The translations under genes and the position numbers were made by a program. A DNA stretch of 64,000 nucleotides from Rana temporaria (taxonomy: Eukaryota > Chordata > Amphibia > Anura > Ranidae): assembly GCF_905171775.1 (NCBI RefSeq), contig NC_053493.1:247968438-248032437 (forward strand). Reading direction: 5' to 3'. How positions within the stretch are numbered: position 1 is the stretch's first letter; each line of letters starts with the position of its first letter. Under the pieces are notes generated by a model that searched no databases, was not told the DNA's origin, and worked only from the letters and a program-made list of their open reading frames with translations. Below, piece after piece: positions 35,423 through 47,079 of this stretch.

Positions 35423-36887
35423 CAGGTACATCTCAAAAAACAAAAAGTTTATTTATTTCAGTAATTCAATTCAAAAAGGAAAACTCATTAATTCTATAGA
35501 TTCATTACACAGAGAAATATATTTCAAGCAGGCTTATGGCTTACAGCTAGTGAAAACCCAAGATTCAGTATCTCAGAAAATTTGAATATTGTGAAAAAGT
35601 TCAATATTGTAAACTCATGGTGTCACATTCTAATCAGCTAATTAACTCAAAATACATGTAAAGGTTTCCTGAGCCTTTAAACGGTCTCTCAGTCTGGTTC
35701 AGTAGGTTACACAATCAGAGGAGGATAAGTTACAAAGGGTCATTGCTAAAAAAAAAGCTAGCTGTTTACAGAGTGCTGTATCCAAGCATATTAATGGAAA
35801 GTGGAGTGGAAGGAAAAAGTGTGGTAGAAAAGGTTTACATACAACAGGGATAACCGCAGCTTTGGGAGGATTGTGAAGAATTTGGGGGGAATTCACAAGA
35901 AGTGGACTACGGCTGGTGTCAGCACTTCAAGAGCCACCACACACAGACATATCTAGGACATGGGATACAACTGTCACATTTCTTGTGTCAAGCCATTCCT
36001 GAATCAGAGATGTCAGAAGCGTCTACCTGGGCAAAGGAGAAAAAGGACTGGACTGTTGCTCAGTGGTCCAAAGTCGCCTTTTCGGATGAAAGTAACATTT
36101 GCATTATTTTTGGAACTCAAGGTCCCAGAGTCTGGAGAGGCACGGAATCCAAGTTGCATGAGGTCCAGTGTGAAGTTACCACAGTCAGTGATGATATGGG
36201 GAGCCATCTCACCTGCTGGTGTTGGTCCACTGTGTTTTATCAAGTCCAAATCAGCACAGCCCTCTACCAGGAAATTCTAGAGCACTTCATGCTTCCCTGA
36301 CCAGCTTTATTGAGATGCTGATTTCATTTTATGGCAGGACTTGGCACCTGCCCACACTGCCAAAATGACCAAATACCTGGTTTAATGATCATGGTATTAC
36401 TGTGCTTGATTGGCCCACAAACTCACCTGGCCTAAACCCCAGAGAGAATCTGTGGGGTATTGTCAAGGGGAAGATGAGAGACACCAGAACGCTGAGGGCC
36501 GCTATCAAAGCAGCCTGGGCTTCCATAACAGCCCAGCAGTGCCACAGGCCGATTGCCTCCATGGCACACTGTATTGATGCAGTAATTCATGCAAAAGGAG
36601 CCCCGACCAAGTATTGAGTGCATACTATACTGTACATGGACATACTTCTCAGTAAGCCAATATTTCTTTATTAAAAATACTTTTGTCTTATTCCAGTTTT
36701 CTGAGATACTGAATTTGGGGTTTTCATTAGCTGTAAGGGTTAATCATCAAAATTACAAGAAAGAAATGCTTGAAATATAATCACTCTGTGGGTAATGAAT
36801 ATATACAATATAGGAGTTTCACTTTTTGAATTGAATTACTGAAATAAATTAACTATTTGATGATCTATATATTTTTAGATGCACCTG
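35423..36887 (+). mobile_element. Tc1/mariner-type transposon with decayed transposase
   Basis: 1,465 bp between TA dinucleotides (35421-35422, 36888-36889). Ends CAGGTACATCTCAAAAA and TTTTTAGATGCACCTG, with further inverted similarity (TTCAGTAATTCAATTCAAAA and complement near 36815-36845). It carries the transposase remnant listed separately. Confidence 0.9.
35725..36617 (+). pseudogene. Tc1-like DDE transposase, frameshifted
   Basis: Pieces in several frames follow the order of Tc1 transposases: an N-terminal DNA-binding part (SAVSKHINGKWSGRKKCGRKG), the first Asp in FSDES (about 36082), the second in the QDLAPAHTAK stretch (about 36341), and the third acidic position in NSPGLNPRENLWG (about 36438), ending HAKGAPTKY with a stop. 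Internal stops and shifts show it is inactive. Confidence 0.85.
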
Positions 36888-36889
36888 TA

Positions 36890-37417
36890 CTGGAGCTCCT
36901 GTATACAGACATCCTGAAGCCTAATTGAACCATTAAGATACATATATTTCAGATATAATAAAACTAAAAGGTGATCAAATCTTATAGTTCCTTTTCTTTT
37001 GAAAGCAGCCAGAATCTGAGTATACTCCTGTTCTCTGCCCGCATGCTGCAGAAAAGGAACCCTGCTCTCGATTTTGCTGTACAGAAAGACCTTTACTCTG
37101 TGTGGAAACAGGGGTCCCTCTGCAGAGGTTCAGCATGCCCCCTGCTAAGTCAGAGCTACAGCAAACAAGAAATACTCATGTACTCTGCCAATTGAAGAAC
37201 TCACCCCATGCAGAGTCAAAGCTAGAATTCTCCCATTAGCAGGGTACACAAGTGTAGCTGATTTGCAGGAGGCGTACTGGACCTCTGCAAGGAGACCACC
37301 CACTGCTTTCACAGAGAGTAAAAGGTCCTTCTGTGCAGTATGCTGAAAGGGGTGTGGAAGATTCTGCACACTTTTTTTTTTGTACCTGTAATGTAGCTAG
37401 CAGGTTTAAACTAAAAG
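36890..37417. other. unclassified, partly palindromic
   Basis: 36995-37150 and 37195-37370 contain inverted copies of CTTTTACTCTG/GCAGAGG-type words, suggesting a decayed foldback element. No gene. Confidence 0.3.
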
Positions 37418-37421
37418 TTAA

Positions 37422-37933
37422 AGCGGTGTTTCACCCTGCAGAACAACTTTTTAGCATAAAATTAGGCATAGTAGCGCGAGCTACAGTATGCCTGTCTTAA
37501 TTTTTTTATCCCCGTACTCACTGTGTAATCGTACATAGAAGATTCCGACTGCCCGCGGGGAATGGGCGTTCCTTTCAAGAGGGAGGGTGATTGACGGCCG
37601 GCTCTGGCACGTCACGCTCCCCGAAGACAGCCGGAGTAGGTCTTGGCTCTTCACGGCGCCTGCGCACAGACTATGCGCAGGCGCCGTGAAGAGCCAAGCC
37701 TATTTCGGCTATTTCCAGAGAAGCGTGACGCGCCAGAGCCGGCTGTCAATCACCTTCCGTCTGGATTGGAACGCCCATTCCCCGTGGGCAGTCGGAATCT
37801 TCTATGTACGATTACACAGTGAGTACGGGGATAAAAAAATTAAGACAGGCATACTGTAGCTCGCGCTACTATGCCTAATTTTATGCTAGAAGAAAAACAA
37901 TTTTATTTTTTTTGTATAGGGTGAACCCCCGCT
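37422..37933. mobile_element. TTAA-flanked foldback MITE with about 230-bp arms
   Basis: TTAA at 37418-37421 and 37934-37937. Left arm from AGCGGTGTTTCACCC pairs with the right arm ending CCCCCGCT. The centre is a near-perfect GC-rich hairpin (CTTCACGGCGCCTGCGC and complement, 37648-37695). Non-coding. Confidence 0.88.
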
Positions 37934-37937
37934 TTAA

Positions 37938-38967
37938 GTTTAGTTTTAAGGAATGCTGTTTGTATTCTTTACAAAGACCAGTTTGAGGGTATCTTGTTTA
38001 TCTACCACATGATAAGCCATTATTTGCTATGGGCAATAGAGCCAATTGGCTCAAATAGGTTTCAAAAGTTAAAGCGGAACGCCATCTTTTGTTAGACTTT
38101 ACATGGTTCGTTTGGGAGGCTACTGGATGTGCGGTATAAACTGTAAACAGGATACCGTACTGTGTTGGATCTGATACTTCCTGTCACATACCCGGAACAT
38201 AGAGTCTATCACAGCAGCGCTCAGCCATTCACAGAAAGCGGTGTATTCTATCAGCTTTAAAGTGAACTTTGAGGATATTAATATTGGAGCTGCTACAGAG
38301 CTATTTTTAAAGATACAAAATATGGTGCTCGGACCCAGCTAAAGTATATGACATAGGTGCTCAGCCATATCAGGCTCCACTAGCTGCATGCATTTTTTCT
38401 GGTCAGCTACAGTATTTACTATGCAGTGATAACCCAAAGTCAGCATGTTTAAAATTAAAGTCAGCAATGCCATATCCCATATTTCTGTATTCACAGATTA
38501 ACTTTTTTTTTTAAAAAGGGATCCCCAATGATTCATCAAAAAACAACAGTAAACAATTTTTTTAAAGGAAGGGCTATTTAAATATCAGCAATCTCCCGGT
38601 AATCAATTTGAAAAGCAGACACATAATCAAGTATTTTTAGTTACAGGCTGTAAACATTACTGTGCAGCCACACAGTGGCACTCAAGCCATTTCTTAGTGT
38701 CCAGAATTATTCAATAGGCGAATAATAAATAGCAGTATGATCATTTCATGATTAACAGGATGAATGTTCACATTTTATATATATTACATTATAAACAAAC
38801 CTGCTGTGGAAATGCACGTTTAGAGAAACGTGGAGTGGCAAGATTATTATACACGCGACACATGAAAAAGGAAAATACACATTCTAAAGATGGAAAGAAA
38901 AGACAAGAAAAAGCACATTCTGTATTAGTTTTGCACGTTACAATCATGTTTCAGTAAGGCGTATGCT
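37938..38967. other. intergenic sequence downstream of SLC35B3
   Basis: 38073-38256 lies between two TTAAs and starts AGCGGAACGCC, a possible short MITE. The rest is AT-rich with nothing recognised. Confidence 0.3.
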
Positions 38968-38973
38968 TTTATT
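38968..38973 (-). terminator. candidate polyadenylation signal
   Basis: AATAAA on the minus strand about 530 bases after the SLC35B3 stop codon. The position fits a short 3' UTR, but use is inferred. Confidence 0.35.
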
Positions 38974-39502
38974 TCTGTATCTGAAATCTAGTGTTGGAAC
39001 ATGATGTAAAACAGAGTCCCAACTCTGAACACTGCAACTGAAAGGCCATGTCCTTAGCCTCCATCCTCCTTCATGTAAGGGGAAAAAAAAACGTCCTTCG
39101 TAGCTACGACTTTCGTCAGTGCGTACGATTTGCATTTGAATGATACTGACAATTCTTGATCAAGCACTGAAAACTGTGTTATGATAGAAAAAAAAAAAAA
39201 ACAGTCATAATACCAGTCCCGTAAATTATCATGGTCCACTAGTGTGTATACCTCCAACAGAGAGGTTGCTTAAGTCTTCCGTAACCTTACTTCATAGTAG
39301 GAGCCCACAACACCTGGCCCTCTGGAAAATGCTTTTGGCAAGTGGAGTGATAGAAGAAAATTAAGATCACCCTTGACTTAAACCTTTGCAGTAACATATT
39401 AGGCAATATGCCATCACCTTCTCCTTAGAATAACCGATTCCCTTTGGAAATACATAATCATTTAATGATTACTGAAGATAAAATAAAAAGTCTAAAAACT
39501 CA
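38968..39502 (-). other. SLC35B3: probable SLC35B3 3' UTR
   Basis: Non-coding sequence following the stop codon on the minus strand. It carries no recognisable repeat. An AATAAA hexamer on the minus strand at 38968-38973 is the first good polyadenylation signal. The true end is not visible from sequence alone and could lie further left. Confidence 0.5.
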
Positions 39503-39653
39503 TTATACAGTCTGTGAAAACGTCCGTGATTTTCCTTCAGAACCCGGTTTCTTCAGAAAACTGTAAAGATGGTGCAGCTTAAATTTGTCCATATTCTTAC
39601 TGTAGACATTTAAGAAAATTCCAAGTACGACTAACAGTCCAGACCATATATAC
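39503..39653 (-). CDS. SLC35B3: SLC35B3 last coding exon with stop
   Basis: 151 coding bases after acceptor TTTTTAG. The first G completes the CAG codon from the previous exon. It encodes 49 residues: the last membrane helix (YIWSGLLVVLGIFLNVYSKN) and a polar cytosolic tail ending SRTFSQTV, then TAA at 39503-39505. The helix and tail are close to the mammalian SLC35B3 end (SRTLAQTV in my memory), while the middle of the tail diverges, as expected for a cytosolic tail. Confidence 0.93.
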
Positions 39654-40149
39654 CTAAAAAAGAAAAAGCAAAGATAAAACACAGCGTTTTATTTACACGT
39701 TTATTATGCCATAGGCTCAGTTAACACTTCTGCGACTTGAGATCTGACTTGTGAGCATGACATGTAAAATCCCATGTTAGTCAATGAGAGCTGTCTTAAT
39801 TAGCACTACTGAAGTCACTTCAACTTTAGAAAAGGTTCCTGTACTACTTCAAGGCGACGTCTATTCTCTTCTATTCTACACACTATCAAAGTAGTACTCA
39901 AGACGTCTGGCAAAGTCACACTGCAGGTCGTAGCAGTGTGAATCGAGGATAAATCTGCAATAAACCTAATCATATTTGCTTGTTCTTGTCCAAGATTCTG
40001 ACACTTTCCAGGGCAACAACAGATACTACACTCTTCAAAAATGGATTAGCAGAAGGTAAAAGAATCGGTACACAAAAGCCACATTTGTATTTTGAAAATA
40101 CATTGCTATGGCAGTATTTATGCCGCTGGATAAAAGAATAGCTTAAAGT

Positions 40150-41385
40150 GTATGTACCAGCTGATTGGTGCTACATTGGATATTCTCCAATATTTAAAAA
40201 AAGGGCCAAAATACATCCCTGGGAATTACAGATCAGTTAGCCTAACATCAATAGTATGCAAGCTCTTGGAGGGGTTGACAAGGGACGATATACAAGATTT
40301 TAGTTCAGAAAACTGTATCATTAATCGGCATGGATTCATGAAGAATCGTTCTTTCCAAACCAATCTGTTAACCTTCTATAAGGAGGTGAGCTGCCATCTA
40401 GCTAAAGGAAGGCCCATAGACGTGGTATATCTGGATTTTGCAAAAGCATTTGACACAGTTCCCCATAAACGTTTACTGTACAAAGTAAGGTCCATTGGCA
40501 TGAACCATACAAAGGGTAAGTACATGGATTGAAAACTAGCTACAAGGGAAAGTTCAGAGGGTGGTGATAAATGGGGAGTACTCAGAATGGTCAGGGGTGG
40601 AAAGTGGGGTCCCCCATGGTTCTGTGCTGGGACAAGTCCTATTTAATTTGTTCATAAATGGACTGGAGGATGGGGTAAACAGTTCAATCTCTGTATTTGC
40701 GGACGATACTAAGCTAACCAGGACAAGAACTTCTCCACAGGATGTGGGAATTAGGTTTAATGTGGAAAAATATAAAAATAATGCATTTGGGTGGCAAAAA
40801 TATGAATGCAATTTACTCACTGGGGGGGGGGGGGGACCTCTGGGGGAATCAAGGATGGAAAAGGGCATGGGCGTCCTAGTAGAAGATAGGTTTGGCAATG
40901 GCATGCAATGCCAAACTGATGCTAACAAAGCAAACCGAATATTGGCATGCATTAAAAAGTCGATTAACAAGACTCTGATTTGGCTGCACCTAGAGTATGC
41001 TGTCCAGTTTTGGGCACCAGTCCTCAGTAAAGATGTACTGGAAATGGAGAAAGTACAGAGAAGAGCAACAAAGCTAATAAAAAAGGGACTGGAGGATATT
41101 GGTTATGAAGAAAGTTTTGCGAGCACTGAACTTATTCTCTCTGGAGAATAGACGCTTGAGAGGGGATATGATTTCAAATTACAAATTCCATACCACAATA
41201 GGTATAAAACTTTTCCGCAAAAGGTAGTTTAATAAGACACATGGCGACTCATTAAAAAAAGAGAAGAAAAGAGGTTTAACCTTAAACTGTGTAGAGGGTT
41301 CTTTACTGTAAGAGTGGCAAGGGGTGAAAATGCCCTGTATTGAAGTGGTTAAAAAAAAGTTAAATGTAGTATTTGACTAGAACAC
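40150..41385 (+). pseudogene. CR1-like LINE fragment (reverse transcriptase), inside SLC35B3 intron
   Basis: 5'-truncated non-LTR retrotransposon opposite to the host gene. Frame 1 has NYRSVSLTSIVCKLLEG, RHGFMKNRSFQTNLLTF and VVYLDFAKAFDTVPHKRLL (first catalytic Asp). After a stop and shift, a second frame has SGVPHGSVLGQVLFNLFING and VFADDTKL (catalytic Asp pair), then QFWAPVLSKDVLEMEKVQRR. Internal deletions (about 40750, 40965) and stops show it is dead. The motif set fits the CR1 group. Confidence 0.85.
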
Positions 41386-41596
41386 CCAATGACATCAACC
41401 CTCATACATAAATAATTCATTACAGCAGTAAACAGAGTTAAAATAGCCAAAAACACATACGCATTTCAGAATTCTGTATGTGACAATGCTCTTTCTTTGC
41501 CCAGTTTACATTCTTCTTTCATAAAGAATTATCTTTCATCCAATGAGCAAACCACAATTAAATATCAAGGGCTGACAATAAGCTACAGTAGACACA

Positions 41597-41599
<3 letters not shown>

Positions 41600-41637
<38 letters not shown>

Positions 41638-41656
41638 AAACACACACACACACACT
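41600..41656. repeat. (CA)n microsatellite
   Basis: CA repeat with two interruptions, about 64 bases upstream of the intron donor at 41719, within the SLC35B3 intron. Confidence 0.95.
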
Positions 41657-41719
41657 ACATCTCAAAATGATTTTACATTTAAAAAAATAAAAATAAATAA
41701 AAGAAAACCTGTTACTTAC

Positions 41720-41789
41720 TGCAAGGTAAAGGGCTTTGCAAAGAATAGAAAGGACAACACAATCGTCATTGCCTTTCTCCCAGTTGTTA
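41720..41789 (-). CDS. SLC35B3: SLC35B3 coding exon
   Basis: 70-bp exon. The acceptor is TTCCACAG before TAACAACTGG and the donor is GTAAGTAAC. It completes a split valine codon and leaves CA for the next exon. It encodes TTGRKAMTIVLSFLFFAKP and on to TLQ. The TGRKA-T motif is the conserved signature near the C-terminal end of SLC35B-type transporters, followed by a membrane helix. Confidence 0.92.
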
Positions 41790-41976
41790 CTGTGGAATTG
41801 AACAAAACATGTATTAAAGAAGAAATAGAATTATAAAATTGGTATATGAAAAGGTTTTGAAATCAATATTGTTTTACCAACATTTTTCTCTTAGCATTTT
41901 AGTATTCCTGGCTTCAGTAGGTTAGGTTTACCATTGATGCAAGAATAAACCAATGCATGCAAGTCAACTGAGAACA

Positions 41977-42155
41977 TGGGGTTTATTTACTAAAGCTGGA
42001 GAGTGCAAAATCAGGCTCACTTCTACATAAAAGCCAATCAGGGTCCAGGTTTTATTGCCAAAGCTTAACTGAACAAGCTGAGGTTAGAAGCTGATTGGTT
42101 TCTATGCAGAAGTGAGCCCGATTTTGGACTCTCCAACTTTAGTAAATAAACCCCA
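41977..42155. mobile_element. 179-bp MITE, intact copy
   Basis: Inverted ends TGGGGTTTATTTACTAAAG and CTTTAGTAAATAAACCCCA. The central AAGCTTAACTGAACAAG shows the empty TTAA that is occupied in the copy at 23169-24787. Confidence 0.88.
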
Positions 42156-42470
42156 ATGAGGTCAAATACAAAAACAAAAGCATTATTTTCACTTGCTTAA
42201 GTTATATGTTCAGTTTTCCTTTCGTTCTCTCTTCATTTGTAAAAATAATTGATAGTATGAGTGAGCCGAATATACAGAATGTCTGGTATCTATTGTATTT
42301 TCTGTGTGAAATCCAAATGAATACAATTACTGGGCACACTATCCTTAAAAATAAGCAGCCTCCGGTTGAAATGATATGCGACATTCAATAGGGTCGCCAT
42401 TTAGGTGGAGATAAAAACAAGGGATTTACAAGACCCCAATTCATAAGCAATATGGGCTAGCGGTGGTTAA

Positions 42471-43590
42471 AGTTGAACTCCAGGATGCCATCACATTTTT
42501 TGCAATGCGTCCCTTTGGGGAAAATAAGTAGTTTTTGTTTACTCACTCACTAATTTTCTGAGAAAGTCTACGGAAAAGTTCATGATATCATCACTTTTAG
42601 TTGAAAATTGCTGAGATGCTAGGCCTCTAGGATGAGGTACTCGGAAGAGTCTGACATCACATCCTTTGGCATTTGCACAACCTGCCAATCTATTCAGGAT
42701 GATGTGGATGGGTGGGACACATAAGGACGACTTGCCGATGCTTGAAGACTCTTCAGAAACCTCCTGGTCCACTGCTGGTGGTTTCCATCAAACTCTACTC
42801 GCTACAGGACACAGTAGTTACATAGGGATCAGCAGCTGGAACCACTGAATTCAGCAGGGGACTGGGAGGTTCTTGGAGCATCTTCAGGCTGCAGTTTCTC
42901 TTTTTTAGAGGCAGAGTTTGATGGCCGCCCTGTGGAATAGACAAATATTTGCCATCTTCACAAGGAGACCTTTTATTCTTGATATTTCGAGTCACTATAA
43001 AGAACACTTTATTGCCCATTTAATATTTCTCTTCATGAATTGACCATGTGATATAACAAATACTTAAAGCCCCTAAGGGATCATTCATACCTGCAACCCT
43101 CTCTACCACCCCTCTAAAAAGCAATTTTCAGTGGATCACTTTTTACAGGATGATGGAGCAGCAGCTGACAGGCATTCAGGAGGCCCACAGTGCCCTATGT
43201 TCGTTTCATCAAAAGAGACATCATCAGGAGCCATTAGCTTCCGATGACATCAGTTTTGACGAAACATATAAATAGAGCGGAACCGGAGGTCATGATGTCA
43301 GCACGTTTCACGTTTTGTCCAATTATATTGTGGAATGATGAGTCTTTGTGGATGCTGGTTTTTGCACAGCTTGTATTGTTTGTTATTTTAATAAAATACC
43401 CGACTACAGTAGAAAATTACCATGAAAAGAAGCAAAAAATTTGCATCATCCACTCACTCCACTTCAGCCAGCCTGTAAGTAGTTTTCAGTGGTATGTCAA
43501 TCTGAATATAACAAGCTGAGCTGCTCAAGTAAGAAGCTTGGTTTTCACAGACAAGAGAGCTCATTAGTGCTTTGAACAGGGGAAGCTACA
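42471..43590. other. SLC35B3 intron sequence, partly repeat
   Basis: It begins AGTTGAACTCCAGGATGCC after a TTAA (42467-42470), a foldback-MITE-type end without a clear partner. The remainder has no exon or known element. Confidence 0.3.
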
Positions 43591-43591
43591 G

Positions 43592-45075
43592 AGTAGGGAT
43601 GAGCCAAACACCCCCCCGGTTCGGTTCGCAGCAGAACATGCGAACAGTCAAAAAAATCATTTGAACATGCGAACACCATGGAAAACGAACGTGAAAAATC
43701 AAAAGTGCCAATTTTAAAGGTTAATATGCGAGATATTGTAAAAAAAAGTGTTTGGAGGCCCCAGGGGACGTGTATCAATGAAAAAAAAAAAAAAGTAAAA
43801 AAAAACTGCAGTTTTTTCAGGAGCAGTGATTTTAATAATGCTTAAAATGAAACAAACCTTGGGGGTGTCTATATTATGCCTGTAAAGTGGCGCATTACTC
43901 CCGTGTTTAGAACAGTCCCAGCACAAAATGACATTTCTAAAGGAAAAAAAGTAATTTAAAACTACTCGCGGCTATAATCAATTGTCGTATCCCGGCAAAA
44001 CACATATAAAAGTCATTGAAAAAATGCCCCCCCCCAGTCCATTACCAGGCCCTTGGGGGGGGGGGGGGAGATGCGTGGGGGTCCCCCTCAAATTCCATAC
44101 CAGGCCCTTCAGGTCTGATATGGATATCAAAGGAAACCCTGCGTCAAGTAGGCACACATAATGGGGTTAAAAAAATTAAAATTAATAATCGTTAGTTGCA
44201 GCCCTAGTTTGCTGTGTTCATTTATTTACGGATCACAGCATTTGGTGTCATTTGTGACTGTAAAAAGTGTTAGGGCAGTTAGTGGTAGGCCCCTTTAGGT
44301 GTAGAGTATCCCCCCTAATAAAGGTTTAACCCCTTGATCGCCCTCCAGATAACCCTTTCACCCCCTGTCACCAGTGTCACTAAGCAATCATTTTTTTGAT
44401 CGCCATATTAGTGTAGCGGTGATGCTAGTTAGCCTGATAGTTATTTAGGTTCACGTCAGGTTTTTATAGCGTCAGGTACCCCCATATATTACCAAAATAA
44501 AGGTTTTAACCCTCCCCCCGATTGCCCCCTAGTTAACCCTTTCACCAATGATCACAGTATAAGTTTTATGGGTGACGCTGGTTAGTTTGTTTTTTTTATA
44601 GCGTCAGGGCACCCGCTGTTTATTACCAAAGGTTTAACCCCCCTGATCGCCCGGCGGGTGATATCAGTTAGGTTTTAGGGTCTGCGTCGCCCCAGGCAGC
44701 GTCAGATTAGTGCCAGTAGTGCCAACACCCACGAACGCAGCATACACCTCCCTTGGTGGTATAGTATCTGAACATATCAATTTCTGATCAGATCTATACT
44801 AGCGTCCCCAGCAGTTCAGGGTTCCCAAAAACGCATTGTTAGCTGGATCAGCCCAGATACCTGCTAGCACCTGCATTTTGCCCCTCCGCCCACCCCTCCC
44901 AAGTGCAGTATCGATCAATCACGGTCACTTACAAAACACTAAACACATAACTGCAGTGATCGAGTCAGGCCTGATCGCTAACAGTTTTTTTTGGTACCGT
45001 TTGACTCAGTTGCTGACAGCCTAGGTGTTTTTTTTCCTGTGAATCTCACTAGTTGTACCAGTAAATTTAGAGCCC
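43592..45075. repeat. dispersed amphibian repeats in SLC35B3 intron
   Basis: 43592-44110 starts GAGCCAAACACCCCCC and contains CGGTTCGGTTCGCAGCAG and a CATACCAGGCCCTTCAGGTC block, which recurs in inverted form near 63490-63590. 44280-44720 has three successive AAAGGTTTAACCCC...TTTATAGCGTCAGG units. It may be the 5' part of the piggyBac-like element that follows. No coding. Confidence 0.5.
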
Positions 45076-45077
45076 AA

Positions 45078-45423
45078 AATGGCAAATTGAAGGTACACTA
45101 GTGAAGAGGCCTACATGTTTCTGAGCATGACAGATAGTGAAGAGGAAGTCACTCATCTGTCAGATTCAGGCTTAGAATATGATCCTGTAGATGACAGTGG
45201 CTCCATGACAGATAGCACTGACAACGAAGTTGAGGTCCCTGGCAGGGTCAGGTGTACCCGACTCCATTCTTTTTTTTGTTGTAGAGGCGCAAGAACCGCA
45301 GGGCCTGCAGTAACACTTGGTGACGTGGCGAGTCCCAAAAGTGCAGTTCAAATTGGCGAGGTGGCAAGCACAAGTAGTGTCCCACTGCCACCCACCGCCT
45401 GTAAATATGCTAACAGTTTCTAA
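45078..45423 (+). pseudogene. piggyBac-like transposase N-terminal fragment
   Basis: Frame reading RYTSEEAYMFLSM then acidic DSEEEVTHLSDSGLEYDP, as in the acidic N-termini of piggyBac-like transposases. An in-frame stop lies just before RYTSEE, and the frame ends after about 100 residues, before any catalytic domain. It lies on the strand opposite SLC35B3 and stops 11 bases from that gene's exon. Family assignment is moderate because the catalytic part is absent. Confidence 0.55.
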
Positions 45424-45434
45424 TAACTGGTTAC

Positions 45435-45546
45435 CTGTCACAGCAGTCAGAGCTCCAAAGATCTTAATCAATGCAAGTACAAAAGATATTCCAAAATATC
45501 CTGTTAGCGAGAAAAGGAAGGCATATCCATACGTCTGAAATGGATA
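45435..45546 (-). CDS. SLC35B3: SLC35B3 coding exon
   Basis: 112-bp exon. The acceptor is TTTTTTTAG before TATCCATTT and the donor is GTAACC. It enters in phase 0 and leaves one base (G) for the next exon. It encodes YPFQTYGYAFLFSLTGY and then a second hydrophobic run ending KIFGALTAVT, covering two membrane spans. A CAG 12 bases inside the exon could act as an alternative acceptor, but the upstream choice keeps the residues matching NPV of the mammalian protein. A piggyBac-like fragment ends only about 11 bases from the donor side. Confidence 0.92.
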
Positions 45547-45709
45547 CTAAAAAAACAACAACAGGTTCAGATTAGGAGATGCAGCTTCATTACACATACA
45601 CACAACAAAATTACATGAAACTATTATTCTGGAAGCCTAAGAGCATATGTATATGGAATGCACCTTTCACCAAACATTCAAAATTGGTGTGTCTACTTGG
45701 TGCATGTGT

Positions 45710-45914
45710 CCCAGTTCACACTGCCGTGACTTGTCATGCGACTTAAAAGTTCAAAGTCGCATGACAAGTCGTGCCCTATTAACTGCAATGGAAGCGCTCT
45801 AATCGGTGCGACTGCAATATGACTTGGATTGACTTCTGTTAAAGAAGTCGTATGCAAGCCGATGAAGGCACACAGGAATGTCGGATTCAAAGTTGTGACA
45901 GTGTGAACCCAGGC
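45710..45914. mobile_element. MITE with CCAGTTCACACTG ends
   Basis: Ends CCCAGTTCACACTGCCG and CAGTGTGAACCCAGG, with inner inverted ACTTGTCATGCGACTT words. In an SLC35B3 intron. Confidence 0.7.
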
Positions 45915-46949
45915 TGACTAATTAATCAATCACTTGTTTAAAAGCACATGCACCAAGAAGAGACATACCAGTTGTGAATGTTTGGTGAATGTTTATAAAT
46001 AAACCCCTAAACATAGAGCATGGGTCTCCAAATTAACGTTCTAAACAAAAGGGGCAGTTTATGGAGTAAACATCACAACTGTTGGGGTCAGTGGGAAAAA
46101 TGGTGCCCCACTGTTGGTGTCAGCTGGCAGAATAGTGTCTGATATCGGTAGGAGGAATAGTGCCCCAAGAGCCAAATAAAGGCAAGAAAAGAGCCACAGT
46201 TTGGAGACCACTGATATAGAGTAAAGTATTTTTAAAATATAGGAGTATACACTGTATAAGATACAATTGTGATACATTTGTATTAAAAAATAAAATATTG
46301 AAATAAATTGCAACCATATTTCTGTGTCCTGGAGAGACAGCTGAAGTGTACGACCACCCAAACTATACAAAGACCGTACACGAGTATAAATCCCTAGTTG
46401 CACAAAAGCACCATTCTCAAATTTACTCCTTTGAATGAGTTGATCAAGCACGCTGTATAAATGCGTACAGCTAGTGCACAGCCATTCATTAGCATGTATG
46501 AATGTATGCTGCAGCTGTCAGAAATATGACGACAATTTACGTTGAATGTCTGAAAGTGTCTGTAAGGCCTTTGAGTGCTTAACTCTGTACAACTATTATG
46601 TATTTTTTAAGGGCACAATTATAATGAACAGCTATGTGTTTTACAAATGAGCTTTAAAATAAATGATGCTCCCTTCGCTTGATGAATAAACTTCAATATA
46701 AAGACAAGAAAAAAAAAATGGTAGAAGTTGAGCTCGGTCACAGAAGATGTCATAATATTGTAATAATATTCCTCCAATGCTGTAGTCTGCAGCATTATGC
46801 AGGAAACACACCACAACCTGCATTGTAGGAATGAGTGGAAAAAAAATAAAAATAAATGTAAGCATGGTGTGGAGTAAAAACAGTGGCATCCTGAGGAGAG
46901 CGGTATCCACCCTGCGCTGTAACCTCAAATCCAAGAACAAGTACTGTAT

Positions 46950-47010
46950 GCATCGGCATAACACACACGCACACGCACGTGTGTGTGTGTGTTATACGCC
47001 GATATGCGTT
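46950..47010. repeat. palindromic CA/TG microsatellite
   Basis: GCATCGGCATAACACACACG meets GTGTGTGTGTGTGTTATACG head to head, forming a potential cruciform of about 55 bp. Confidence 0.75.
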
Positions 47011-47079
47011 TTTACCAATGGGCGGGCCCGGAATCGGGCCGCCCCACATTGGGGGTAGTCAGGCGAGCCGCCCGCCTCT

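Noticed and set aside
1..38900. EEF1E1, the neighbour of SLC35B3 in mammals
   Set aside because: I looked for the conserved C-terminal glutathione-transferase-like peptides on both strands and did not see them. The gene may lie further left.
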